In this document: positions 15,606 through 22,325 of the stretch, one piece after another
How the letters are laid out: every line of letters begins with the position of its first letter
Position numbering within the stretch: position 1 is the stretch's first letter
Assembly (NCBI RefSeq): GCF_025145645.1
Contig: NZ_CP102252.1
Location: forward strand, 1,240,001-1,304,000
Source of the DNA: Alistipes senegalensis JC50
Lineage (GTDB): Bacteria; Bacteroidota; Bacteroidia; Bacteroidales; Rikenellaceae
Reading direction: 5' to 3'
DNA length: 64,000 nucleotides
The notes under the pieces: model-generated
Database searches by the model: none
Seen by the model: the letters and a program-made list of their open reading frames with translations, nothing else
What the model was told of the DNA's origin: nothing
Translations under genes and position numbers: made by a program

Positions 15606-17343
15606 AACAGGGGCGAAGCCCTACGTCGCCGAAGTGCTGATGAACTGGCTCGCGCAGTTCCTGGCGATGATCCTTCCGACCAACCTCGCGCTGATCGCAG
15701 GACGCGGATCGGCAAAAACCTCGGAAATTCAGGTCGAACGGCTGATCGCAATGATGTACGACATGCCCGGAGCTCCCGCGGCATGGGTAGCGGATACTTT
15801 CACCAATCTGCAAGCGAACGTATTGCCCACCGTCCTCGAAGGACTCGAAAGGAAAGGGTACCGGGAAAACACGCACTTCATCATCGAAAAACAGCCCCCC
15901 GAATACTCCGACAAGGAATGCGAGGACCTCCCCCAGTGGCTCCGCCCGCATTTCTGGAAGCCGTTCAATAAGATCGTCAGCTACAAGCGCACGATCGTCT
16001 TCTTCACGGGATTCAACCTCACATTCGGATCGCTCGACCGCCCAGCCTCCTTGGCGGGCCGCTCCTACGTCCATGTGTTTGGCGACGAAGCCAAATATTT
16101 TCCCGAAGAGAAGATCGCAAACCTCCTGAAAGCCGTGCGGGGATACCGGGTGCAATTCGGCAGATCCCCGTTCTACCGCGGGCGAACCTTCACGACGGAC
16201 ATGCCGAACACCTCCAATGTCGGGGAGTACGACTGGATATTCAAGGACCTCAAGAGCATGGACAAGGAGATGGTGCTCACACTCTACAAAACGGCCCTTG
16301 TGGTGAACGAGGCGACGCAGGAATATATCGCGGCAAAAGAGCGGTTCATGCAGACACGCACGGACGAAGACCGGAAAGAATACTGCAACAAGCTCCGCAC
16401 GCTCAACAGGTGGTATGCGGACTGGTACGAACTGCGCAAGCACCCGAAGGCCCGCACCGTATTTCTGCTGGCATCCTCGTATGTCAACGTGGACATCCTG
16501 TCGCTCGAATATCTCGAAGATGCGATGTCCACGCAGCTCGCGGATGTGAACGCCGCGATCCTCTCCATGCGCCCCAGACTCGAAGCAGGAATGCGCTTCT
16601 ATGCCAACCTCGGAGAGCGGCATTTCTTCGACGACGGGAATATCCTGTCGGTACAAAACGCATTCGGCCTGCGGGATCGGGAAGATTGCAGCGTCCTCCG
16701 TTATCTCGATCCCAAGCGCGCCCTCGACGTGGGAATGGATTTCGGGAATATGCAGTCGATGGTCGTGGCACAGGACGACGGACACATCCTCCGATGCCTC
16801 AAAACCTTCTACGTACTCCCGCCGGCGTTCCTGCGGGAATTGGCGGATGATTTCCTCGCCTATTTCGCACAACACAAAGAGAAAACCATAAACCTCTACT
16901 ACGATCGAGCCGGAAACAACTACCGGCGCCAGAAAGAAGATTTGGCCACCAAAATCAAGGAAGCCATCGAATGCAATGCCGATGGCAGGAGAACCGGATG
17001 GAAAGTGATTCTCAAATCCAGGAACCAAGGCAACATCGGCCAGGCTGACGAGTACGTCTACATGCAGGAACTCCTATCCGGACGGAATCCCCACCTTCCG
17101 GCCATTCTGATCGACACGTACAACTGCCGACCCCTCAAAGCGTCGCTCGAAGGCGCCAAGACCCGGAAAACAGACAAGGATCAGATTGCAAAGGATAAAC
17201 GAAGCGAAAAACTCCCGCCGGAGAGGCTGCCGATGGAATCGACCAACATGTCCGACGCGTTCAAATACCTCGTGATGCGCAAGACATGGGTGGCTCTGAC
17301 CCGCAAAGGCACGCGGCCGATCCGCGTCGATGCTGCAATCTAA
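15583..17343 (+). CDS. Terminase large subunit
   Basis: This 586-residue DNA-packaging motor is the ATPase plus nuclease that fills the head. Walker A is AGRGSAKT near residues 38-45, Walker B is VHVFGDEAKYF near 160, and the C-terminal RNase H-like nuclease begins with LDVGMDFGN near 380 with further acidic residues. Length is usual. It is followed by a strong terminator at 17373-17400 and then the cargo block, so it ends the head operon. Confidence 0.9.
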   Translation: MPNRAKIKTGAKPYVAEVLMNWLAQFLAMILPTNLALIAGRGSAKTSEIQVERLIAMMYDMPGAPAAWVADTFTNLQANVLPTVLEGLERKGYRENTHFIIEKQPPEYSDKECEDLPQWLRPHFWKPFNKIVSYKRTIVFFTGFNLTFGSLDRPASLAGRSYVHVFGDEAKYFPEEKIANLLKAVRGYRVQFGRSPFYRGRTFTTDMPNTSNVGEYDWIFKDLKSMDKEMVLTLYKTALVVNEATQEYIAAKERFMQTRTDEDRKEYCNKLRTLNRWYADWYELRKHPKARTVFLLASSYVNVDILSLEYLEDAMSTQLADVNAAILSMRPRLEAGMRFYANLGERHFFDDGNILSVQNAFGLRDREDCSVLRYLDPKRALDVGMDFGNMQSMVVAQDDGHILRCLKTFYVLPPAFLRELADDFLAYFAQHKEKTINLYYDRAGNNYRRQKEDLATKIKEAIECNADGRRTGWKVILKSRNQGNIGQADEYVYMQELLSGRNPHLPAILIDTYNCRPLKASLEGAKTRKTDKDQIAKDKRSEKLPPERLPMESTNMSDAFKYLVMRKTWVALTRKGTRPIRVDAAI

Positions 17344-17372
17344 AACCGGCTGATAAACACTTATGCGGTTCC

Positions 17373-17400
17373 CGCCCCGAAAAAAATCGGGGCGCTTTTT
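17373..17400 (+). terminator. Terminator after the large terminase
   Basis: CGCCCCGA and TCGGGGCG form an 8-bp stem around six A, followed by CTTTTT. The same hairpin design recurs at 18987, 19564 and 26013, each time at a cargo-unit boundary. Confidence 0.85.
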
Positions 17401-17459
17401 GTTGATTTTTTTCGGTGAAATATTTGCTCGTCGCAGAAATGCGAACTACATTTGCGGAA

Positions 17460-17626
17460 AATGATGGGATCTCCAAAGAGTAGGCATAAAGCATAACCCG
17501 GGTTGGGGTATAGTCTCGGCAGGCTTTGCAGTTAATGGCAACCTATTGCTGCATGTTAGTCCAGTTTTCCTCAAAGCGAAATTTATGTCAGATCCCATGC
17601 CGCCCTGCTTGCCCGGGGCGGCTTTT
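17460..17626 (+). ncRNA. Stand-alone structured RNA gene, unclassified
   Basis: The 346-base gap between terminase and the DUF4160 gene holds a full RNA unit. TACATTTG (17447-17454) is the -7 element. The RNA body is closed by ATGGGATCT (17464-17472) with AGATCCCAT (17590-17598), a perfect 9-bp helix. Inside, GCAG and CTGC close a further hairpin at about 17528-17552. A 6-7-bp GC-rich terminator with four T ends at 17626. No ORF of note lies inside. It shares TATAGT and GTTAATG words with the two leader RNAs at 20396 and 26849, so it may be a distant relative. Function unknown. Confidence 0.6.
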
Positions 17627-17650
17627 CGATTTTTACGGCAATAGATTTGC

Positions 17651-17677
17651 AGGTAATAAATTTATTACCTATATTTG
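17651..17677 (+). promoter_or_regulatory. Promoter with 20-bp palindromic operator
   Basis: AGGTAATAAA and its complement meet at 17651-17670, and the last base begins the -7 element TATATTTG (17670-17677). The site precedes the DUF4160/DUF2442 pair, suggesting autoregulation by the HTH-containing partner. Confidence 0.6.
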
Positions 17678-17689
17678 CATAACGAAAAC

Positions 17690-17928
17690 ATGAAAAACAT
17701 GCCTACCATCTTTATCCTATTCGGATTCCGGTTCCTCTTTTACGCCAATGATCACGAGCCGATACATGTCCATGTCGTAAAAGGCAATATCAGCGCAAAA
17801 TTCCTGCTCGACCCAGTAGAAACCACGGATTAAAACCATCCGAAATAAAAATGGCAGAATCGGTAATCGAAGAAAACAAAGAGGTGATTGCCGAACACTG
17901 GAACAAATTTTTCAACAAAAGCAAGTAG
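17690..17928 (+). pseudogene. DUF4160-family gene with 1-nt frameshift
   Basis: The first frame (17690-17833) begins MPTIFILFGFRFLFYANDHE at 17699 and contains the HIHV-like PIHVHV segment typical of DUF4160 proteins. It stops after AKFLLDPVETTD. Reading one base back, the next frame continues NHGLKPSEIKMAESVIEENK and ends naturally at 17926-17928, the usual DUF4160 C-terminus. One extra A in GTAGAAACC would restore the full protein of about 76 residues. DUF4160 genes commonly pair with DUF2442 genes in toxin-antitoxin-like units. This is either decay or a base missing from the assembly. Confidence 0.7.
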
Positions 17929-17933
17929 CAGCT

Positions 17934-18341
17934 ATGGAACAAATCGAAAAAATATGGCTTACCGACACTGCGGTATGGATACGAACTGCCGACGGACGGG
18001 AATCTCACGAGAATTTCGACGAGTATCCCCGGCTGAAATACGCAACACCCGCACAACGGGGAAATTATGAAACCGACGCTTTCGGCATCCACTGGCCGGA
18101 GATCGACGAGGATTTGAACTTCGACGGATTCTTCCGGAAGCGGAACGAGCCTGCCCTATACAGGCTGTTCATCGCGCATCCCGAGTTGAATGCGTCGGCC
18201 GTAGCGCGTCGGTTGGGAATCGCTCAAAGTCTCCTTGCGCAATATATCAGCGGGTCAAAAAAGCCGTCTCCGGAAAGAGAAAGGATGATTTTGGCCGAAA
18301 TTCATAAAATCGGAGAAGAACTCGCAACAGTCTCTTTGTAA
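17934..18341 (+). CDS. DUF2442-type protein with HTH (antitoxin-like)
   Basis: This 135-residue protein has an N-terminal DUF2442-like region (EQIEKIWLTDTAVWIRTADG, then YPRLKYATPAQRGNYE) and a C-terminal helix-turn-helix (SAVARRLGIAQSLLAQYISG). It lies six bases after the DUF4160 gene, the known partner arrangement. The HTH makes it the likely binder of the palindrome at 17651-17670. Its stop overlaps the next start by one base. Confidence 0.75.
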   Translation: MEQIEKIWLTDTAVWIRTADGRESHENFDEYPRLKYATPAQRGNYETDAFGIHWPEIDEDLNFDGFFRKRNEPALYRLFIAHPELNASAVARRLGIAQSLLAQYISGSKKPSPERERMILAEIHKIGEELATVSL

Positions 18342-18751
18342 TGAACGCACAAGTAATTATCGAACGTGGCGCCGACGGCACCTTTGACGCCAACATGGAA
18401 TTTATCAAAGAAATCCCGTTCGGATTGATGGGACAGGGTAAAACTGTCGCGGAAACCATTGCGGATTTTTACAACTCCTATGCAGAGATGCAGGCTATGT
18501 GCCGGGCCGAAGGGAAAGAATATCCCGCATTGGAGTTTGAATTCAAATGCGACGTACTGACAACCAAAGATAAAATGGATATTCTCAAGAGCCGGTATAT
18601 GGAGGCCAAAACAGACTCAGAGCGCGAGGCTGTTTTCGACGAAATACGCGCCGAAATCGATGCGGATGCCAAAGCGGTAGTGCAGGCCACATTAGAGCAG
18701 TTAAGAGAGACCAACGCACGGATAGACGGGGAGATGACAAGGAAAAGATGA
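18341..18751 (+). CDS. HicB-like small protein
   Basis: This 136-residue protein has an N-terminal 60 residues (VIIERGADGTFDANME, then GQGKTVAETIADFYNSY) that resemble the HicB/RNase-H-like antitoxin fold seen in Bacteroidetes proteins. A charged helical tail follows. It overlaps the genes on both sides and shares the DUF4160/DUF2442 operon. No HicA partner is visible. Confidence 0.55.
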   Translation: MNAQVIIERGADGTFDANMEFIKEIPFGLMGQGKTVAETIADFYNSYAEMQAMCRAEGKEYPALEFEFKCDVLTTKDKMDILKSRYMEAKTDSEREAVFDEIRAEIDADAKAVVQATLEQLRETNARIDGEMTRKR

Positions 18752-18947
18752 AAGATATCCTGCCCATTATCTCTCTTTTATATATTGCGAAGACCTACTT
18801 CGGCAAAACCAAAGAGTGGCTCTACCAGCGCGTAAACGGAAATATTGCCAATGGCAAACCTGCGAAATTTACCGACGAAAAAAGCAAACTCTAAACTTCG
18901 CACTCAAAGACATCGCTAAAAAGCTGATGAAGATAAGCGTTTCATAA
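18748..18947 (+). pseudogene. DUF5053-family gene with A-run frameshift
   Basis: The first frame (18748-18894) reads MKDILPIISLLYIAKTYFGK, then WLYQRVNGNIANGKPAKFTD, the pattern of Bacteroidetes DUF5053 small proteins, and stops early. In the next frame the expected end (LNFALKDIAKKLMKISVS) runs to a stop at 18945-18947. One extra A in the run of six at 18878-18883 joins the two. It is paralogous to 19285-19509. Function of the family is unknown. Confidence 0.65.
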
Positions 18948-18986
18948 CTTTGTTTTGTTTGGCGATTGAACAGATTCCGAAACGCC

Positions 18987-19014
18987 CGCCCCGATTTTTT
19001 CGGGGCGTTTTTTT
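18987..19014 (+). terminator. Cargo-unit terminator
   Basis: CGCCCCG and CGGGGCG form a stem around ATTTTTT, followed by seven T. It ends the DUF4160-DUF5053 unit. Confidence 0.85.
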
Positions 19015-19090
19015 GTTGATTTTTTCGGCGAAAAACTTGCACAATCGACAAAAGATTATTATATTTGTATTGTCAAAAAATAAGAGCTAT

Positions 19091-19246
19091 ATGAAAACAG
19101 TAATTAAAAAATTATCCGAAAAAGAATGGGAATTGATCGAAATGCTCCGAAATTTCCGCAATGCCAAACACAATCCATCAATCGAAATTAATCTCTATCT
19201 TGATTACCTGTTTGAATCTCTGAAAGAAAACGATCTCGAAGATTAA
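19091..19246 (+). CDS. Small acidic phage-cargo protein
   Basis: This 51-residue protein begins MKTVIKKLSEKEWELIEMLR and is a single helical, charged polypeptide. A TATATTTG -7 element lies about 25 bases upstream, after the preceding terminator, so it opens a new unit. Small size and place next to DUF5053 suggest a cargo gene; function unknown. Confidence 0.55.
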   Translation: MKTVIKKLSEKEWELIEMLRNFRNAKHNPSIEINLYLDYLFESLKENDLED

Positions 19247-19284
19247 CCAATACTCCCTCCCGTCAAGGGAGGGGGTTCTCAAAT

Positions 19285-19509
19285 ATGACTTCAATGAAAA
19301 ACAAACTCAAAGACATTCTGTTGCTGGTAAAATGGAGCACCGTCTCGACTGACTATTTCGGCAAGACCCGCACGTGGATATACCAACGCATATCCGGATA
19401 TGACGTAAACGGCAAGGCAGCGGAGTTCAGTCCTGCCGAACGGGAACGGCTGCGCGAAGCCCTGCATGACATTGCCGCGCGCATCAATGCGGCCGCTGAT
19501 AATATTTAG
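19285..19509 (+). CDS. DUF5053-family small protein
   Basis: This 74-residue protein shows the family pattern: DYFGKTRTWIYQRISGYDVN, GKAAEFSPAERERLREAL and a helical end. The true start may be the second Met at 19294. It is an intact paralogue of the frameshifted copy at 18748. Such genes are common in Bacteroidetes phages and mobile elements; their role is not known to me. Confidence 0.65.
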   Translation: MTSMKNKLKDILLLVKWSTVSTDYFGKTRTWIYQRISGYDVNGKAAEFSPAERERLREALHDIAARINAAADNI

Positions 19510-19563
19510 GCCCAAGCAACTCTTATTTTTTGACACCGCTCTCGTCTGGGCCTACGAGAGCAG

Positions 19564-19590
19564 CGCCCCGATTTTTTCGGGGCGTTTTTT
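19564..19590 (+). terminator. Cargo-unit terminator
   Basis: This is the same CGCCCCG / CGGGGCG hairpin with six T as at 18987. It separates the DUF5053 unit from the next toxin-antitoxin-like unit. Confidence 0.85.
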
Positions 19591-19619
19591 GTTTTTCCTG
19601 CTGAATACTTGCAAAGCAA

Positions 19620-19639
19620 TAACTAATTAGTTATATTTG
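19620..19639 (+). promoter_or_regulatory. Promoter with palindromic operator, HigBA-like unit 1
   Basis: TAACTAATTAGTTA (19620-19633) is a perfect 14-bp palindrome that overlaps TATATTTG (19632-19639). It lies about 20 bases before the toxin-like gene, as in autoregulated toxin-antitoxin operons. Confidence 0.6.
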
Positions 19640-19659
19640 TGGCATGAAATGTGACTGTA

Positions 19660-20010
19660 ATGGCAGATAAGAAAGTAAGAACGGTTTACTACTCAAAGGA
19701 ATTCAAACAATTTTTCGACGGTCTCGACACCCGAATCCGCGAAAAATACATTTGGACGATCCAGATGACCGAAACCGTGCTGGTACTCCCGACCAAGTAC
19801 GTAAAGAAACTGGAAGGAACCGAGTTCTACGAAATGCGTGTATCGGTAGGATATAATGAATACCGAACCGTACTTTTTGCCATCGACAGCGATAATTTCG
19901 TAAAGGCAACCGGAATATATCTGCTGAACAGCTTTTTGAAAAAGTCCGTCAAGGACTATAAGAAACAAATCGAAATTGCCAAAAAGATAATGAAGGAGGT
20001 AGAATTATGA
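19660..20010 (+). CDS. HigB/RelE-like toxin, unit 1
   Basis: This 116-residue protein has the RelE/ParE-type layout: YYSKEFKQFFDGLD, YVKKLEGTEFYEMRVSVG, then YRTVLFAIDSDNF. Family members usually cut mRNA at the ribosome. The start at 19660 (MADKKVRTVYYSK) is chosen over a GTG nine bases upstream. It overlaps the HTH partner by four bases with the toxin first, as in HigBA systems. Toxicity is inferred, not shown. Confidence 0.75.
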   Translation: MADKKVRTVYYSKEFKQFFDGLDTRIREKYIWTIQMTETVLVLPTKYVKKLEGTEFYEMRVSVGYNEYRTVLFAIDSDNFVKATGIYLLNSFLKKSVKDYKKQIEIAKKIMKEVEL

Positions 20011-20312
20011 GAGTAGACCCCGAAAAACTGAGAAAGAATTTCCGCCCGGCCGAAGAGCTGATGACCGAATATGTCGGCCCGGCCGGAAGCCCCGAGCGCG
20101 AGAAAATGGAAACCAGGGCGAAAGCCTGGTTCTACGGCGAAATCCTCCGTGAACGCCGCAAGGAACTGAAAATGTCGCAGGCGGCTCTGGCCGAAAAAGT
20201 CGGCGCAAAACAGAGTTATATAGCCCGTATCGAAAAAGGAGAAGTAGACGTGCAACTCTCGTCCCTGTTGCGGATCGCCGGAGCACTTGGATTGCAGATG
20301 CGATTACAATAG
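20007..20312 (+). CDS. HigA-like HTH antitoxin, unit 1
   Basis: This 101-residue protein has a C-terminal XRE helix-turn-helix (MSQAALAEKVGAKQSYIARI). The N-terminal half would contact the toxin. It overlaps the toxin gene and ends 25 bases before a terminator. It probably binds the palindrome at 19620-19633. Confidence 0.78.
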   Translation: MRVDPEKLRKNFRPAEELMTEYVGPAGSPEREKMETRAKAWFYGEILRERRKELKMSQAALAEKVGAKQSYIARIEKGEVDVQLSSLLRIAGALGLQMRLQ

Positions 20313-20337
20313 GCTCCACTCTATATTATACCACGAA

Positions 20338-20363
20338 GCGTGACATTTTTGTCGCGTTTTTTT
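20338..20363 (+). terminator. Terminator after HigBA-like unit 1
   Basis: GCG-TGACA and TGTC-GCG form a short stem with a TTTT loop, followed by seven T. Confidence 0.75.
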
Positions 20364-20383
20364 GCATTATTCCAAAAGTTCCC

Positions 20384-20391
20384 TATATTTG
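20384..20391 (+). promoter_or_regulatory. Promoter of leader RNA copy 1
   Basis: TATATTTG matches the Bacteroidetes -7 element, and the structured RNA begins five bases later. Copy 2 has the same arrangement (26837-26844). Confidence 0.65.
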
Positions 20392-20395
20392 CATC

Positions 20396-20569
20396 GTTCA
20401 ACAATTACGACGGCGGCTGATGTCCGCCAAGCATGCGGGCATTTTTTATGCATGCAGTTATAGTGGTTTCGTACCCCCGTGCCGGATGGTTAATGCCCCG
20501 GCAAGCCGTCGTGGTGTTGAACAGCGGGAAAGACGGAACCACTTTTTTGTTTTACGGTTTAATGTTCAA
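20396..20569 (+). ncRNA. Structured leader RNA with three-strand switch, copy 1
   Basis: GTTCAACA (20396-20403) pairs with TGTTGAAC (20515-20522), and ACGACGGC (20407-20414) with GCCGTCGT (20505-20512), closing a domain of about 90 nt. Inside are a GCATGC hairpin and a GCCGG/CCGGC hairpin. AGTGGTTTCGT (20462-20472) can pair with ACGGAACCACT (20533-20543), followed by six T, as an attenuator or pseudoknot. GTTCAA recurs at 20564-20569, just before the ATG at 20577, and can compete for the TTGAAC strand. Copy 2 differs at six P1 pairs, all compensated, and its downstream strand changes to match. No known class recognised. Confidence 0.8.
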
Positions 20570-20576
20570 TACCACG

Positions 20577-20852
20577 ATGAAAAACACCACAACCTCCGCG
20601 GCCACGATGCCGCAGCTCTTCATCGACCGAGAACTGGGCGAGATGCTTCTCCAGCTCCAGGAGATCCGCAAACGCTTCGACGCCTATCTCGACACACACG
20701 ACGATCCGAAGAAATTCACGCCCTGCGAAGCTGCTTTCGAGGTAGAGGGCGATCTGGCCAACGCCATGATCGGCGTCACAAAGATGATCGCCTGCCGCAT
20801 GGCCGACGAACTATTCGACGGGCAGCACGAAGCCGACGCCCCGGCCTGCTGA
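20577..20852 (+). CDS. Small helical protein under leader RNA copy 1
   Basis: This 91-residue protein starts MKNTTTSAATMPQLF, seven bases after the downstream switch strand. The middle and end are helical (EMLLQLQEIRKRFDAYL, then NAMIGVTKMIACRM). It is a distant paralogue of 27027-27311, which also begins MKNTT and has MLFDIQRMIGC in the same place. Its stop is the first codon of the conserved terminator block. Function unknown; the leader RNA suggests controlled expression. Confidence 0.65.
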   Translation: MKNTTTSAATMPQLFIDRELGEMLLQLQEIRKRFDAYLDTHDDPKKFTPCEAAFEVEGDLANAMIGVTKMIACRMADELFDGQHEADAPAC

Positions 20853-20915
20853 TCCCCGGACACGATCCCGACCTCTATGTACCGGCCCCGCTTGCCCGCG
20901 GGGCTTTTTCGTGCC
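20850..20915 (+). repeat. Conserved cassette end block, copy 1
   Basis: From the stop codon on, this block is almost identical to 27518-27582. Both begin TGATCCCCGGACACGATCCC and carry a GCCCCGC/GCGGGGC terminator with five T (20885-20909). Confidence 0.85.
20885..20909 (+). terminator. Terminator of RNA cassette 1
   Basis: GCCCCGC and GCGGGGC form a stem with a short loop, then TTTTT. It lies inside the conserved end block. Confidence 0.85.
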
Positions 20916-21144
20916 TGTTCTATCCGGGGCGAAGTGTCATATTTCACCTTTCCGGGAGGCGTGCAATTGCACAAGGAGGAGAGAGCGGCTCGGGCTCAAC
21001 TCGCACACGAAACAATCGTTTTCTCGAACATTCAGCCCTTTTCGGTTAATTTCCAGCGTATTACGCCGAATCAACTCTGAAAAACCATACAAAAACCGCC
21101 TTTTTCCGAACGGAAATCGCCCCATTTCTCTCCCGTAAACGCAT

Positions 21145-21176
21145 AAAAAGAGGGAGTTTGACGCACCCAAACTCCC
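21145..21176 (-). terminator. Minus-strand terminator in the 20.9-21.3 kb gap
   Basis: A perfect 9-bp stem with a 7-base loop is followed, on the minus strand, by TCTTTTT. Confidence 0.65.
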
Positions 21177-21228
21177 CGAAACAGGAGAAATTCATCGTTT
21201 TTCTCCGATGGATCTCAACCCCTATGTA
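21145..21228 (-). ncRNA. Possible small RNA on the minus strand
   Basis: The gap 20853-21359 has no convincing gene. On the minus strand TATCTTTG (21233-21240) is a -7 match. Five bases later a transcript would begin CCCCTACATAGGGG, then a GGAGAAA/TTTCTCC hairpin, then a perfect 9-bp terminator stem (GGGAGTTTG/CAAACTCCC, 21152-21176) with five T. This gives an RNA of about 85 nt. It is supported by promoter, folding and terminator only. Confidence 0.4.
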
Positions 21229-21263
21229 GGGGCAAAGATAAGGAATTTTCCCGACAACCTCGG

Positions 21264-21290
21264 TTTGATGTCACAATTTGTGACATCAAA
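21264..21290. promoter_or_regulatory. 27-bp perfect palindrome upstream of the ORF6N gene
   Basis: TTTGATGTCACAA and its complement flank a single T. A TACATTTG -7 element lies at 21326-21333. The palindrome is about 36 bases upstream of that element, a plausible operator for regulation of the ORF6N gene. Confidence 0.6.
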
Positions 21291-21359
21291 TTTTGTCTCA
21301 ATTTGCAAAAACATGGTTTGTAAATTACATTTGTGTTATTAAACCCCATAATCGGTACG

Positions 21360-21941
21360 ATGGAGCGATTACAACCCATTCAGAGCAAAATTTACGAAAT
21401 CCGGGGCCAGCGGGTCATGCTGGGCTTCGATCTGGCAGAACTATACCAAGTGGAGACGAAAGCCTTAAATAGAGCGGTAAAGCGCAATATCGAACGCTTC
21501 CCCGAACGCTATATGTTTCAACTCAATAAAACAGAGTTCGAGAACTTGAGGTTCCAAATTGGCACCTCAAGAGCACATGGCGGAACCCGTTATCTTCCAT
21601 ACGCATTTACCGAGCAAGGGGTATCAATGTTATCCGCCGTATTGCGAAGTCCTACCGCGATACAAGTGAGTATCTTAATTATAGATGCTTTCGTAGCAAT
21701 GCGCAACTACATCACCACAACAACCCAAATCACAGCGGAACTGGCTGAAATGCGGGCGAAACTTGCATTGTTGGAACAGACGGGCAGGGACAATGCCGAA
21801 GCGGTCAGCGACCTGTCGGAAGATATGCGCCAAGAACTCGACAACATCTACCAAGCCATCGCGGCCCTTTCGATTAAAATTCCGCAGAGCAGCAAACCGG
21901 CCCGACCGATAGGATTCAAACACCCGAAAATGGATAAATAA
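21360..21941 (+). CDS. ORF6N-domain phage protein
   Basis: This 193-residue protein has an N-terminal ORF6N domain (RGQRVMLGFDLAELYQVETK, then ALNRAVKRNIERFPERYMF) and the conserved GGTRYLPYAFTEQGVSMLSA. A C-terminal coiled coil (AELAEMRAKLALLEQ) follows. ORF6N proteins are DNA-binding phage antirepressor-like proteins. The ATG at 21360 is used rather than an upstream GTG. It forms a unit of its own between the palindrome and the terminator at 21971. Confidence 0.85.
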   Translation: MERLQPIQSKIYEIRGQRVMLGFDLAELYQVETKALNRAVKRNIERFPERYMFQLNKTEFENLRFQIGTSRAHGGTRYLPYAFTEQGVSMLSAVLRSPTAIQVSILIIDAFVAMRNYITTTTQITAELAEMRAKLALLEQTGRDNAEAVSDLSEDMRQELDNIYQAIAALSIKIPQSSKPARPIGFKHPKMDK

Positions 21942-21970
21942 GAATCCTGCTCATGAATTTATACCCCGAA

Positions 21971-21996
21971 GCGTGACAATTAGTCGCGCTTTTTTA
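21971..21996 (+). terminator. Terminator after the ORF6N gene
   Basis: GCGTGAC and GTCGCGC (one G-U pair) enclose AATTA and are followed by six T. Confidence 0.8.
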
Positions 21997-22052
21997 CTTT
22001 TCCGGTCGTCTTTTGTCCTTTCACCCCACCGAACAGCGGGTATTTTTGCGTC

Positions 22053-22325
22053 ATGGATCTGTATGCAGCCATCAAACAGATGCGGGAACTCTCGGATCGC
22101 CGGGAACCGTTCTCCTTCTCCTTCATGTCGTGTTCCACATCGGCACAGGAGAGCCACGGGATCGTGGACGTGCGGCATGCCCGGCTCCGCCCGCGGCCCC
22201 ATGCCGACGGGAATCGCTTCGCCGAACTGCTCGAGGAGTACGTGGACCTCGACACCGGAGAGGCCCGCCGGTTTTACCGCCCGCTCCTGATGATTTTCAA
22301 CGGACAGAAAGTAGTTTTACAATGA
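22053..22325 (+). CDS. Small protein upstream of the portal
   Basis: This 90-residue protein contains FSFSFMSCSTSAQESHGIVD and a C-terminal YRPLLMIFNGQKVVL. TATTTTTG (22041-22048) ends only four bases before the ATG, so the mRNA may be nearly leaderless. It overlaps the portal gene by four bases. It is probably a conserved phage morphogenesis gene; family not recognised. Confidence 0.6.
   Translation: MDLYAAIKQMRELSDRREPFSFSFMSCSTSAQESHGIVDVRHARLRPRPHADGNRFAELLEEYVDLDTGEARRFYRPLLMIFNGQKVVLQ

Noticed and set aside
15574..17028. 484-residue minus-strand ORF
   Set aside because: Antisense shadow of the large terminase.
20396..20522. Leader RNA as a known self-cleaving ribozyme (hammerhead or twister)
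   Set aside because: CTGATG and AATGCC words recall these classes, but the required order of conserved elements is not met in either copy.
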